Shown piece after piece: positions 1-8,204 of a stretch of 41,891 nucleotides of DNA; the first letter of the stretch is position 1; each line of letters starts with the position of its first letter. The DNA is from Firmicutes bacterium UBA993. GTDB lineage: Bacteria > Bacillota > Dethiobacteria > DTU022. Where the stretch lies: NCBI GenBank assembly GCA_002292015.1, contig DBBD01000051.1, forward strand, positions 1 through 41,891, written 5' to 3'. Below the pieces are notes generated by a model. That model was not told the DNA's origin, searched no databases, and saw only the letters and a program-made list of their open reading frames with translations. The translations under genes were made by a program, and so were the position numbers.

Positions 1-197
1 GTTTCGCCGTTACCATCCCTTTAAACCTGGTTACGGCAAATACAAATCGGTTTAAGGTTATGGCATGACAGCTTGAAATACTGCTAACCTGGTTTAGTGG
101 TTATCTAGTGGCCCTGGCGCGACAGGAATTGAAACGGAAATTGAAGAAATATGTAACAGGCAAAAAATACAATAAATCGCGGTGGGGTGTAGCTTGA
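1..197 (+). other. Window edge; possible 3' remnant of an upstream envelope gene
   Basis: No complete gene is visible. The frame starting at base 3 is open from the window edge to a TGA at 66-68. The same frame is then open again to a TGA at 195-197 and encodes a basic, protein-like tail (VALARQELKRKLKKY... from GTG 108). The final TGA overlaps the proposed TTG start of the next gene (TTG 194-196), an arrangement typical of translational coupling. This could be the tail of an upstream glycosyltransferase-like gene interrupted by one stop, a tiny ORF, or chance. I cannot assign a function and no good ribosome site precedes GTG 108. Confidence 0.2.
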
Positions 198-1573
198 TAT
201 CCAGCTATAAGAACGGCTATTTACATAAATCGATCTCGCTGCCAAAGTGGCTGATTGGCCTGGTTGATATCGCGCTGGTCAATTTAGGTCTTTATTTAAG
301 CTTTGTGCTTACTGAAAGCGAACTCCAGGGATACCAGGTCGGACCGCTTTTGCTGCTGTTACCAGCAGTAGCAGTTTTTACGGTTTTGCTTTTCAGCAAC
401 TTGGGTCTTTATGCCTCTCAGCGTAGTGATTTCATGGTGGTGCTGCGGGCTCTGCTCACAGGCGTGATCGGCCTGGCCCTCTTTAGCATTCTTTTTTCTT
501 TTATGACCAGGGCATTTTTCTTCCACCGGTCTGTTTTTGTGGTCGCTACTCTCATCCAGCTACTGCTGTTGTTTGGCTGGCGTATTCTCCATTGGAGTCT
601 TGAATATTGGATACAGGGTCAGAAGCGATTACTTTTAATCGGCAATGGCGAAGAGGCTGATCTGGTCTTAAAGAAACTGGAAAAAATCCCCCGTGGGTTA
701 TTTAAGGTTACAAAAGTGATTGAACCGGAAGATGTGGATTTTCTTTCGCAAAGCCTGGAAGAGGTAGATGCGGTGATGATTGCCGGCAATCTTGATCTTA
801 GCTTAAAAAGCAGGATTATTCGGCTGAGCTTTAACCAGGATCGCGAAGTATATATTATTCCTGAACTTTATGAGATTATCCTCACCCGTGCCTCGATGAT
901 CCAACTTCGTGATACGCCGGTTATTGAATGCCGCGACATGCGGCGCAGTTTCGCCCAGCTTTTCCTCAAACGCCTGGTGGATCTTTCGGTTACCCTGTTA
1001 ATGGCTATACCGGTTCTGGTGGTGTTGGTCCCGCTGGCAGTTATTATAAAAAGAACTTCACCGGGTCCGGCTATTTTTGCCCAGGAGCGGGTGGGGTTGT
1101 TTGGCCGCCCTTTTACGCTTTATAAGCTGCGCAGCATGATTGCTGAAGCCGAAGATGAAAGCGGCCCGGTTTTTGCCACTGAAGAAGATGACCGTGTAAC
1201 CCCGGTGGGCCGTTTTTTAAGAAAAACCAGGATCGATGAATTGCCCCAGCTGTATAATGTGCTGCGCGGTGAGTTGAGCATTGTCGGTCCCCGGCCGGAG
1301 CGTCCTTACTTTGTTAAGCAGTTCAGCGAGCAGATGCCCGATTACGAGTTGCGCCACCTGGTTAAGCCTGGCATAACGGGGTTGGCCCAGGTTGCCGGCT
1401 ATTATGCAACCAATACTCACGACAAGTTGCGCTATGATCTTTATTACGTAACCGATTACTCGCTTTTTCTCGATTTCAGGATTCTATTGCTAACTATTAC
1501 CACTTTTTTTAACAGCGAAGCGGCAAAAGGAGTAAGTGAAAAAGTGGGCGGGAGGTTAAGCCGAGATGGCTGA
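194..1573 (+). CDS. Polyprenyl glycosylphosphotransferase (initiating sugar-phosphate transferase)
   Basis: Membrane enzyme of the WbaP/CpsE/EpsL type that transfers a sugar-1-phosphate from an NDP-sugar to undecaprenyl phosphate, the first step of exopolysaccharide or capsule assembly. The N-terminal third has about four hydrophobic segments, the middle is a nucleotide-binding-like (CoA_binding_3) domain with GNGEEADLVLKKL, and the C-terminal 200 residues are a bacterial sugar transferase domain: KRLVDLSVTLLM membrane re-entrant segment, SPGPAIFAQERVG, FTLYKLRSM, RIDELPQLYNVLRGELS, VGPRPERP and KPGITGLAQVAG. The frame also opens at GTG 182, but GGTGGGG at 181-187 sits 6 nt before TTG 194, so TTG 194 is preferred. 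The 3' end overlaps the next gene by 8 bp. Family is certain; the sugar transferred is not. Confidence 0.9.
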   Translation: MISSYKNGYLHKSISLPKWLIGLVDIALVNLGLYLSFVLTESELQGYQVGPLLLLLPAVAVFTVLLFSNLGLYASQRSDFMVVLRALLTGVIGLALFSILFSFMTRAFFFHRSVFVVATLIQLLLLFGWRILHWSLEYWIQGQKRLLLIGNGEEADLVLKKLEKIPRGLFKVTKVIEPEDVDFLSQSLEEVDAVMIAGNLDLSLKSRIIRLSFNQDREVYIIPELYEIILTRASMIQLRDTPVIECRDMRRSFAQLFLKRLVDLSVTLLMAIPVLVVLVPLAVIIKRTSPGPAIFAQERVGLFGRPFTLYKLRSMIAEAEDESGPVFATEEDDRVTPVGRFLRKTRIDELPQLYNVLRGELSIVGPRPERPYFVKQFSEQMPDYELRHLVKPGITGLAQVAGYYATNTHDKLRYDLYYVTDYSLFLDFRILLLTITTFFNSEAAKGVSEKVGGRLSRDG

Positions 1574-2846
1574 GATCGTGGTTATCGGCGCCGGGGTTGC
1601 CGGGTTGGCAGCGGCCTACCACGCCGGGCAGGCCGGTTACGAGGTTAAAGTATTTGAGGCCAGGGAACGCTGGGGTGGGTTGCTCGATCATTTCACCGTT
1701 GAGGACTTTCGATTTGACCATGGGGTTCATTTTGCCTTCAGCAGTAATGACCAGTTCAGAGCGTTGCTCGGGCGAACCGATTACCTTACTCATAAACCGG
1801 AACCGTACAATTATGATCGGGGTCGTTGGTTGAAGCACCCGGTGCAGAATAATCTTTATCCGCTGCCGGTTGCCGATAAGATTGAAGCAATTAAATCTTT
1901 CCTGGAACGACCGCCACAAACCGATACGCACAATCATTATCGCCAGTGGCTTGTTCAGCAATTCGGAGAGGTTATTACTACCCGTTTTCCGGCCCGTTAT
2001 ACAGAAAAGTACTGGACTGTCAGTGCTGAAAAACTGAGCACAGAATGGGTAGGAGACAGGTTTTATTGCCCTTCTCTGGATGAAGTGCTCCTGGGGGCGA
2101 TGAGTGATCGAACACCGCAGACTTACTATCTGCGGGAGATGCTCTACCCGCGCTGCGGTGGGTTTAGGGCCTTTCTTGATCCGTTAATCCCCGGTCTTGA
2201 TCTGCAGCTTAACAGTAAAGTTGTAAGGATCGATACCGAAAAGCGTTATGTGGAGTTGGGCAACGGTAAGCGCGAATATTACAATTTACTGGTCAGCAGC
2301 GTGCCGCTGCCTGAACTGATTTCCATATTGAATTTTACCCCGGTTTCAGTCAGCGAGGCGGCAGCTTCGCTCTGGGCAACTTCGGCAGCCTTGGTTTCAC
2401 TTGGCTTTGCTCGTCCTGAAGCGGGCGAACATCTGTGGTTTTATATCTACGATCGCGATATCTGTGCATCCCGGGCGCATGCTCCCTACCGTAAAGCGCC
2501 GGAAAATGCGCCTTCCGGGCACAGCTCCCTGCAGTTTGAAATTTATTACTCGCGACACAAAGCCCTGCCGTCTTCACCGGAAGGCCTGGTTGAACAGGTC
2601 ATTGCTGCCGCCGAGGCGATGCAGCTTGCCCCCCGTAGCGCAGTGAAAGTGGCTGATTACCGCATTCTTCCCTATGCCAACGTTGTTTTCGATCTGGGGA
2701 TGACCGCGAAGCGGGATCATGCTTTAGAATTCGTCCGGAAATGCGGAATTATTCCGGTCGGCCGTTTTGGTCTTTGGGACTATCTGTGGAGTGATCAGAG
2801 TTATTTAAGCGGCAGCAGGATAACTGAACGGTTCCATATGTTATAA
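1566..2846 (+). CDS. FAD-dependent amine-oxidase/protoporphyrinogen-oxidase-like protein
   Basis: Flavoprotein with an N-terminal Rossmann dinucleotide fold (VIGAGVAGLAAAYHAG, residues 5-20), an acidic strand end (VFEARERWGGLL) and the RFDHGVHF segment typical of the NAD_binding_8/amino-oxidase superfamily. About 426 residues, as expected. Relatives in polysaccharide clusters are loosely annotated as protoporphyrinogen-oxidase-like or UDP-galactopyranose-mutase-like proteins; here the neighbours (sugar-phosphate transferase upstream with 8-bp overlap, LCP ligases downstream) suggest a role in modifying a nucleotide sugar or a lipid-linked intermediate. The substrate cannot be read from sequence. 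No haem genes are nearby, so a role in haem synthesis is unlikely. Confidence 0.75.
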   Translation: MAEIVVIGAGVAGLAAAYHAGQAGYEVKVFEARERWGGLLDHFTVEDFRFDHGVHFAFSSNDQFRALLGRTDYLTHKPEPYNYDRGRWLKHPVQNNLYPLPVADKIEAIKSFLERPPQTDTHNHYRQWLVQQFGEVITTRFPARYTEKYWTVSAEKLSTEWVGDRFYCPSLDEVLLGAMSDRTPQTYYLREMLYPRCGGFRAFLDPLIPGLDLQLNSKVVRIDTEKRYVELGNGKREYYNLLVSSVPLPELISILNFTPVSVSEAAASLWATSAALVSLGFARPEAGEHLWFYIYDRDICASRAHAPYRKAPENAPSGHSSLQFEIYYSRHKALPSSPEGLVEQVIAAAEAMQLAPRSAVKVADYRILPYANVVFDLGMTAKRDHALEFVRKCGIIPVGRFGLWDYLWSDQSYLSGSRITERFHML

Positions 2847-2890
2847 TCGGCATAGAATAGGAACTTCCGACAAAAGAAGGCTAAAGGCAG

Positions 2891-4327
2891 ATGGGCGATC
2901 GGAAAGCAGCAGGGCATTCTAAAACAGCTGAAGCGACAACCACCAGGGCAGGCCAGGGGAGGCGGAAGCTGGGCAGCACAACCAAGGCTTTGCTGATTAT
3001 CGCGACAGCTTCTTTTTTAATGCTGGCTGTTATCAGCGCTTATGTATATGCGTTTATTAACCAGGTTCAGGAGCCGCAGCGCATCCTGCTTGAGGAAGTT
3101 GTCTTTGAAGAAGTATACGACGTCAGTGAAGAGTTTTCCGAGCATATTTTAAATATCGGGCTGCTCGGCTTTGACCGCGGCTGGAACCGGGAAAACCTGG
3201 GCCAATACCTCTTCCGTCCGGATATGTTGGCTGTTTTATCAATTAACTTCGATACCGACCAGATTGCTGTAGTTCGCATCCCCCGTGATACCTACGTGCC
3301 GATTCACGGAACCGGCGGTTTTCACGATAAAATCAACCACTCTTATTATTACGGATATATCAGGCAAAGTGATGATAAGCATCGCGCCGGCATTCAAAAT
3401 ACCCTTACGACGATCAGTACTGTTTTGGGGAACATTCCGATTCATTACTATATCTCAGTCGATATGTATTCGATCATTGCGCTGGTTGACGCTTTCGGGG
3501 GTATCTACTACGAGGTTGAAGAGACAATTTACGATCGGCACTGGAACATAGGAGCAGTACTGGTGCCGGAAGGCCCGCAGATCATGGACGGAAAAACGTA
3601 CTTGCGCTTTCTGCAGTACCGGGACAGTAAAACCGGCCAGGAGTACGGGCGGATCGACCGGCAGATGGATTTGCTTAAGCACACCTTTTTTTATCTAAAA
3701 GAAAAGGGTAGGATTACTGATATTCCGGCAATATACCGGATTTACAGGGATAACGTCGAAACGGATCTCTCGTACACCCAGATAGCGGCCCTTGCCTATT
3801 ATGCGCGCGATTTTAAAATTGATGATGATCACCTTAAATTCCATACAATCCGGGGCGAAGGGCAGATGCGAGACGGCATTTGGTACCAGGTGGCCTCTCA
3901 ACCAAACAGGGTAAATATTATTAAAGAAGTCTTTGGTATTGAAGTTGAGCCGTGGCCGCCGCTAGTCCTGGAAGACAGCCCGGAATACCTTGAAGAACAG
4001 CGGCTTAAAGAGCTGCAAGAAGCCGGTTTAAGCGTTGAAAACCCTTTTGATGAGATTTGGGCAGATACGGAAGGCGGCGAACCCGGCGCGGTTAACAGTG
4101 GCGTCACGACTGTTTTGGTTCCGGACCTGGCCGGGATGACTGTTGAAGAGGCGGAGGCCCGCCTGGTGTCAGCCGGCCTGCTGGTAGGAACAATTGAAGG
4201 TAGTTACTATGCTTTTCTGGAGAGCGGTCGGGTTATCTTTAGCTTCCCGTTGCACGGTCAGTCGGTTGAAACGGGTACGGCTATCAATCTTATCGTATCG
4301 TTTGGCGCGGAGCAGCCCGTTCAGTAG
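2891..4327 (+). CDS. LytR-CpsA-Psr (LCP) family protein with C-terminal PASTA domain
   Basis: LCP enzymes attach undecaprenyl-linked glycopolymers to peptidoglycan outside the membrane. A basic N-terminus (about 35 residues) is followed by one membrane helix (roughly residues 34-57) and an extracellular LCP domain (about 75-310) with the pyrophosphate-lipid binding signatures VVRIPRDTYV, DKINHSYYYG, the VDAFGGIYYEV segment and the RFLQYRDS...RIDRQ arginine block. The last 70 residues (about 408-474: VPDLAGMTVEEAEARL...GLLVGTIEG) form a PASTA repeat, a module known to bind peptidoglycan or muropeptides. It lies in the same operon as a second LCP gene 45 bp downstream. The PASTA fusion is less common in this family and would anchor the ligase on the wall. 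Confidence 0.9.
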   Translation: MGDRKAAGHSKTAEATTTRAGQGRRKLGSTTKALLIIATASFLMLAVISAYVYAFINQVQEPQRILLEEVVFEEVYDVSEEFSEHILNIGLLGFDRGWNRENLGQYLFRPDMLAVLSINFDTDQIAVVRIPRDTYVPIHGTGGFHDKINHSYYYGYIRQSDDKHRAGIQNTLTTISTVLGNIPIHYYISVDMYSIIALVDAFGGIYYEVEETIYDRHWNIGAVLVPEGPQIMDGKTYLRFLQYRDSKTGQEYGRIDRQMDLLKHTFFYLKEKGRITDIPAIYRIYRDNVETDLSYTQIAALAYYARDFKIDDDHLKFHTIRGEGQMRDGIWYQVASQPNRVNIIKEVFGIEVEPWPPLVLEDSPEYLEEQRLKELQEAGLSVENPFDEIWADTEGGEPGAVNSGVTTVLVPDLAGMTVEEAEARLVSAGLLVGTIEGSYYAFLESGRVIFSFPLHGQSVETGTAINLIVSFGAEQPVQ

Positions 4328-4372
4328 TTTTTTAGGCGGGGGACTAACCGAAACAACGAAAGAAGATTACTG

Positions 4373-5338
4373 ATGGATAAATTACCGCAAAAAGCTAAGT
4401 TTTATATTGCGCTTGTTGTAACTGTGGCAATCGTGATCATATCCTTTTCTATAATTTTTTATGGTGTATACCGGGTTTATTTCGCTCCCGCTTCTCTCTT
4501 TAGCAAAGATTTTGACGCTGTCAGCTCCGTGGAGGAAGAGTTTGAGCAACGAGTCGTAAATGTGGCGGTTCTCGGGCTCCACAACCGCAATGAAGACAAC
4601 ACCTTTGGCGATATCTTTTTTGTTGATACCATCTTGGTGGCATCGGTTAATTTTGATCGCAACTCGCTTGCGCTGCTGTCAGTTCCCCGCGATTCTTACG
4701 TAACTTTAGCCGGCAGCGACATCAAAGATCGCATCAGGCAATCCTATAGCTACGGTTACCGGCAAAATGCAGCAGATCCCCATGCCGCCGGTCTGCAGGC
4801 CGCACTTGATACCTTGAGCAGCCTTCTTGACGGGGTCAAGATCCATCATTACATTGCCATGGATTTACAGGGTTTACGTGAGCTGATTGATTCGATGGGT
4901 GGGGTTTACTATACAGTTGCGGAAGATATGATTGGCTTTACTCCCAAAGAATCGCTGAAAGCCGGATTTCAGAAGCTTGACGGCCAAGGCTATGTAACCT
5001 ACCTGACATACAGGGAGGCAGATTACCGCGACGATTTAAACCGGATAGAGCGGCAAAAAGCACTGCTTCTGGCTACGTTTGAGTATTTTAATGAAATGGG
5101 TCTTTTTAGCTATCTGATTCCCACCTACAATGCTTACCGCGAGCATATCCGCACCGATTTAAGTTTTAACCAGGTGGCTGCATTGGCACTTTTTGCCGGT
5201 GAGCGCCTGGAAAGCGAGTCTATTAAGGATTATTCGCTCACCGGTGAGTATTTTAGTCCCGATCAAGGCAGCACATTTTACCTGGCCCTCGATGGAGAGG
5301 CTAACAGCCGGATAATTGGGCGCTGGGCCGGTCAATAA
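4373..5338 (+). CDS. LytR-CpsA-Psr (LCP) family protein, second copy
   Basis: Second glycopolymer ligase of the LCP family, without PASTA. A membrane helix at about residues 9-33 precedes the LCP domain with LLSVPRDSYV, DRIRQSYSYGYR (arginine instead of the usual lysine), ELIDSMGGVYYTV and LTYREADYRDDLNRIERQ. Length 321 residues is normal for the family. It resembles the preceding gene in layout (HAAGLQAALDTL versus HRAGIQNTLTTI), so the pair probably arose by duplication with divergence. It sits between the first LCP gene and a sugar-nucleotide epimerase, consistent with final ligation of the polymer made by this cluster. Confidence 0.88.
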   Translation: MDKLPQKAKFYIALVVTVAIVIISFSIIFYGVYRVYFAPASLFSKDFDAVSSVEEEFEQRVVNVAVLGLHNRNEDNTFGDIFFVDTILVASVNFDRNSLALLSVPRDSYVTLAGSDIKDRIRQSYSYGYRQNAADPHAAGLQAALDTLSSLLDGVKIHHYIAMDLQGLRELIDSMGGVYYTVAEDMIGFTPKESLKAGFQKLDGQGYVTYLTYREADYRDDLNRIERQKALLLATFEYFNEMGLFSYLIPTYNAYREHIRTDLSFNQVAALALFAGERLESESIKDYSLTGEYFSPDQGSTFYLALDGEANSRIIGRWAGQ

Positions 5339-5356
5339 CCGGCAGGAGTGATTGTC

Positions 5357-6328
5357 TTGCACAAAGTTACCGATGATCTTAAAAGTAAAAAAATGTGCCT
5401 GGTTACCGGGGCAGCCGGTTTTATCGGTTCGCACCTGGTGCGGCACCTGCTGGGCGAGGGCCACCGGGTTACCGGTATCGACTCTTTTACCGACTACTAC
5501 GACCCGAAAATTAAGTGGAATAATATTGCCGATCTGCTGCAGCATTCTCAATTTGACCTGATTGAAGCCGACCTGGTTGAAGCCATTGACAGCTTGCCTG
5601 GAGCTGTGGAATGGGTTTTTCACCAGGCTGCCCAGGCCGGAGTGCGTGCCAGCTGGGGCAGTGAGTTCGAACAGTATACGCGGCAAAATATTCTGGCCAC
5701 CCAATGCCTGCTGGAGTGGGCACGCGTCGAGAAACCGCAGCGCTTTATCTTTGCCTCTTCATCATCAGTTTATGGCAACGTAGAGAAGCTGCCGATGCAC
5801 GAAGACGATTCTTTAAAGCCGCTTTCACCATACGGCGTTACAAAGCTGGCAGCCGAGAATCTCTGCACCCTCTACCATGAAAACTTCGCGGTGCCGACGG
5901 TATCTTTGCGTTATTTTACAGTTTACGGTCCCGGCCAGCGTCCTGACATGGCTTTTCATCGCTTTATCAGGGCTATCATGGAGGGGAAGGAGCCCACTCT
6001 CTACGGTAGCGGCGATCAGACCCGCGATTTTACCTATATCGACGACATCGTTTCTGCCAACCTGGCGGCGGCCGTTAACCCGCAGGCCGTCGGGCGGGTT
6101 TATAACATCGGCGGCGGCAGCCGTATTTCGCTTAACGGGGTAATCGCGCTACTGGCGGAGATTGCGGCGAAGCCGGTTCGGGTTAAGCGCGAAGAGTTGT
6201 CGGCCGGAGATCCGCTGCACACCTTTGCCGATACCCGGAGAGCGAAAAATGAGCTTGGTTATTACCCGCAAACCGGAATTGAAGTGGGGTTGCAGAAGAT
6301 GTACGCAAGCTTCGGGCGGGCCGGGTAG
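5357..6328 (+). CDS. NAD-dependent sugar-nucleotide epimerase/dehydratase (extended SDR)
   Basis: Cytosolic epimerase acting on a UDP- or dTDP-sugar for polysaccharide synthesis. It shows the NAD motif TGAAGFIGSHLVRHLL near the N-terminus, FHQAAQAGVR, the catalytic Ser-Tyr-Lys set (ASSSSVYGNV and YGVTKLAAE) and RYFTVYGPGQRPDMAF; overall it is closest to UDP-glucuronate/UDP-glucose 4-epimerases, about 323 residues. The frame is open from GTG 5348, but GGCAGGAG at 5341-5348 overlaps that codon and is 8 nt from TTG 5357, so TTG is taken as start. It is convergent with the next gene; only two bases separate their stop codons. Exact sugar unknown. Confidence 0.85.
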   Translation: MHKVTDDLKSKKMCLVTGAAGFIGSHLVRHLLGEGHRVTGIDSFTDYYDPKIKWNNIADLLQHSQFDLIEADLVEAIDSLPGAVEWVFHQAAQAGVRASWGSEFEQYTRQNILATQCLLEWARVEKPQRFIFASSSSVYGNVEKLPMHEDDSLKPLSPYGVTKLAAENLCTLYHENFAVPTVSLRYFTVYGPGQRPDMAFHRFIRAIMEGKEPTLYGSGDQTRDFTYIDDIVSANLAAAVNPQAVGRVYNIGGGSRISLNGVIALLAEIAAKPVRVKREELSAGDPLHTFADTRRAKNELGYYPQTGIEVGLQKMYASFGRAG

Positions 6329-6330
6329 CC

Positions 6331-7101
6331 TTATTGTCCGGCCGAGTGACGCATACGGGCCAGCAGGTAAACCATGGCGGCTCCGGTGAGGGCGGAAACC
6401 AAAAAAGTAAGACTAAAATGTGAGGGCAGGAGTGCCCGGGTGGAACCGGCAATCAAACCGGCCAGCAGAAAGGAGATTTCTAACTGGTAGCGGCGGTAAA
6501 GCGTCGACAGCACGCGGGCCATGCCAAAGATGCCTAAGAAAAAGCCGAACCCCAGGAATAGCAGTTTCAGCCACATCCAGTATCGGATCGCATTAATAGC
6601 ATCATCGTAAAGATTGACAGTAACCAACATCGCACTGCCCGATATTCCGGGCAGCAGCATGGTGGCGCCGGCCAGGACGCCTCCTAAGATTAAGTGCAAA
6701 AAGCCGCCGGGGGGAAGCGCACTTAAGGTTTGACTTTCGAAGATTACAAACCAGACCAGGCAAAAACCGCCGGCACCGCAGAGCAGGGGAAGCGGTTTTA
6801 GCAGGGCCGACCCGCGCTTTAAGTCTAAAGCTACCGGAATGGAAGCAACCAGCATCCCGAAAATAGAGGACTTGATCAATAAGGTATAATGATCAAGCAG
6901 GTAACCCACCAGGTAGACGGCAACAAGCGCTCCCGCCAGGGCTCCGGCCAAGTGATAAAGGTAAGGCCTGAAGTTAAGCGAGGACAGATCATCGAGAAAC
7001 TGGCGGTAAAAGCCGAAAATCAGGATCACCGTTCCGGCGCTGAGGCCGGGCATAACCAAGGTGACACCGATTAGTAAACCCTGCAAAATTTTGTTTAACA
7101 T
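6331..7101 (-). CDS. DUF368 membrane protein, PopT-type polyprenyl-phosphate transporter
   Basis: Polytopic membrane protein of the DUF368 family, members of which (PopT) have been shown to recycle undecaprenyl phosphate across the cytoplasmic membrane. About 256 residues with seven or eight hydrophobic helices; the two diagnostic inverted glycine/proline motifs are visible: VMPGLSAGT near the N-terminus and LLPGISGSA in the second half. The open frame continues upstream to 7533, but that extension is polar, lies over a divergent gene and has no membrane character; ATG 7101 has AAAGGAGC 7 nt upstream and gives the normal family N-terminus. Recycling of the lipid carrier fits the adjacent polysaccharide cluster on the other strand. 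Confidence 0.88.
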   Translation of the reverse strand: MLNKILQGLLIGVTLVMPGLSAGTVILIFGFYRQFLDDLSSLNFRPYLYHLAGALAGALVAVYLVGYLLDHYTLLIKSSIFGMLVASIPVALDLKRGSALLKPLPLLCGAGGFCLVWFVIFESQTLSALPPGGFLHLILGGVLAGATMLLPGISGSAMLVTVNLYDDAINAIRYWMWLKLLFLGFGFFLGIFGMARVLSTLYRRYQLEISFLLAGLIAGSTRALLPSHFSLTFLVSALTGAAMVYLLARMRHSAGQ

Positions 7102-7233
7102 AAAAGCTCCTTTACAGGCAGACAACGACATCGCTATATTCGCTAATGGTGAGAAAGTTCCTTCTCTATAATTCAATTTATCCGATGTAGTGAAAATGGC
7201 GACATCACACTGAAGCGGCGAGGTTCTCTTTAA

Positions 7234-7767
7234 GTGAAAGAGAAGGTTAAAATTGTTACCTATGATCCGGGGGTGACCAGGATCGGTGTAATTGCCGATA
7301 CCCACCTGCCGACCAGGGCGCGCTACATTCCGTCCCGGGTATTTGAAATCTTCGCGGGCGTGCAGCTGATACTCCATGCCGGCGATCTGGTTGATGATTC
7401 GGTAGTTGCTGAACTGAGCGCAGTTGCTCCGGTTGAAGCGGTCGCCGGTAATATGGATCCGCTGCTTTTGGGTCGCAAGCTGGGTCGGATTAAACTGATC
7501 AGGATCGGCTGTCTGGCAATCGGTTTGCTGCATGGTGATCTAAATGGACGGCTGGTTAATTTCAGCCTGGTTAAAGATCTATTTTTACCAAACCAACCGG
7601 CGGCCATCGTTTTTGGCCATTTGCATGAGCCGGTTGCTAAAAGAGTTGGCGAAATCCTGTTTTTTAATCCCGGGTCTGCAGTTGATCCGCGGCGGGTTAG
7701 GAGGCCCTCCTGCGGCCTGCTCACTATTTCAGGTCCGGAAGTGCATGGAGATATTATTTATATTTGA
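7234..7767 (+). CDS. YfcE/MJ0936-type metallophosphoesterase
   Basis: Small calcineurin-like phosphodiesterase (177 residues). All metal-binding motifs are present in order: IADTHLP (Asp22, His24), HAGDLVD (Asp51), AGNMD (Asn83), LLHGDLNG and VFGHLHEP. Proteins of this size hydrolyse phosphodiesters in vitro; the physiological substrate is usually unknown. GTG 7234 is the start; it is preceded by GAGG about 12 nt away. The gene is divergent from the PopT-type gene; the 132-bp spacer holds an imperfect inverted repeat (7151-7166) and a TATAAT with no matching -35, so no promoter is claimed. Confidence 0.85.
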   Translation: MKEKVKIVTYDPGVTRIGVIADTHLPTRARYIPSRVFEIFAGVQLILHAGDLVDDSVVAELSAVAPVEAVAGNMDPLLLGRKLGRIKLIRIGCLAIGLLHGDLNGRLVNFSLVKDLFLPNQPAAIVFGHLHEPVAKRVGEILFFNPGSAVDPRRVRRPSCGLLTISGPEVHGDIIYI

Positions 7768-7808
7768 TGATATAATTATGGAGAGAAAGAAGATGAGGAG
7801 TGATTAAG

Positions 7809-8000
7809 GTGTCTATGGAGCTCAGCAAGCAAAAAGCGCTTCGCGAGCGGATTCTATTCGAGGCAGAACAGCTCAAGTTGCCTTGCAGCAAGGCGTTTGT
7901 CATCGCATCCGAGGTGGATTGCCCGTTGAGTGTAGTTGGCAAAACCTGCAACGAAGTAGGGATTAAAATTGTCAGCTGCCAACTTGGCTGCTTTGAGTGA
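7809..8000 (+). CDS. Small protein with possible helix-turn-helix and C-terminal CQLGCF motif
   Basis: A 63-residue ORF with AGGAG (7796-7800) 8 nt before GTG 7809; the in-frame GTG at 7800 overlaps that ribosome site and is rejected. The protein is soluble, basic in its first 20 residues, and has an alternating helical pattern (ALRERILFEAEQL, CSKAFVIASEV, LSVVGKTCNEVGIKI) that resembles a short helix-turn-helix, followed by VSCQLGCFE with four cysteines overall. The Cys pair at the end could bind metal. I believe similar short proteins occur in anaerobic Firmicutes but cannot name a family. A TATAAT at 7771-7776 precedes it. A terminator follows at 8071. Confidence 0.65.
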   Translation: MSMELSKQKALRERILFEAEQLKLPCSKAFVIASEVDCPLSVVGKTCNEVGIKIVSCQLGCFE

Positions 8001-8070
8001 AGAAAAGCCGAAAAACGGCGAAATAAAGAGATAATCGGCGTAAATAAATAATACAACCGTAATAGCGGCG

Positions 8071-8103
8071 AGCAGGCTTGAATACAGCCTGCTTTTCTGT
8101 TTG
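8071..8103 (+). terminator. Rho-independent terminator before groES
   Basis: A perfect 8-bp stem (AGCAGGCT at 8071-8078 with AGCCTGCT at 8086-8093, 7-nt loop) is followed by TTTTCTGTTT. It ends transcription from the phosphoesterase/small-protein genes and its T-rich tail overlaps the -35 box of the groES promoter. Confidence 0.8.
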
Positions 8104-8129
8104 CCTGGCAGTCGGCGGTTCGGTATACT
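8101..8129 (+). promoter_or_regulatory. SigA-type promoter of groESL
   Basis: TTGCCT (8101-8106), 17-bp spacer, TATACT (8124-8129). Expected transcript start near 8136, a few bases before the CIRCE element. Confidence 0.75.
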
Positions 8130-8143
8130 TTGAAATGAACTTA

Positions 8144-8170
8144 TTAGCACTCGTTAACGATGAGTGCTGC
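8144..8170 (+). promoter_or_regulatory. CIRCE operator (HrcA binding site)
   Basis: TTAGCACTC (8144-8152), 9-nt spacer, GAGTGCTGC (8162-8170). The left arm is a perfect CIRCE half-site; the right arm departs from GAGTGCTAA in its last two bases, giving 16 of 18 matches. It lies just downstream of the promoter and 34 bp before groES, the standard position for HrcA repression of groESL. hrcA itself is not in the window. Confidence 0.9.
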
Positions 8171-8204
8171 TAAGATCAAAACTTACATAAAGGAGGATGC
8201 TTAT

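Noticed and set aside
126..135. GAATTGAAAC, which resembles the end of some CRISPR repeats
   Set aside because: Only one copy; no second repeat or spacer pattern within the window.
5159..5704. 181-codon antisense frame across the second LCP gene and the epimerase
   Set aside because: Spans two well-supported genes on the other strand with no recognisable domain.
7151..7172. GAGAA/TTCTC inverted repeat followed by TATAAT between divergent genes
   Set aside because: No -35 at the right distance on either strand and the repeat is imperfect; not enough to call a promoter or operator.
7102..7533. N-terminal extension of the PopT-type gene on the minus strand
   Set aside because: It is polar, overlaps a well-supported gene on the other strand, and a strong ribosome site lies at ATG 7101.
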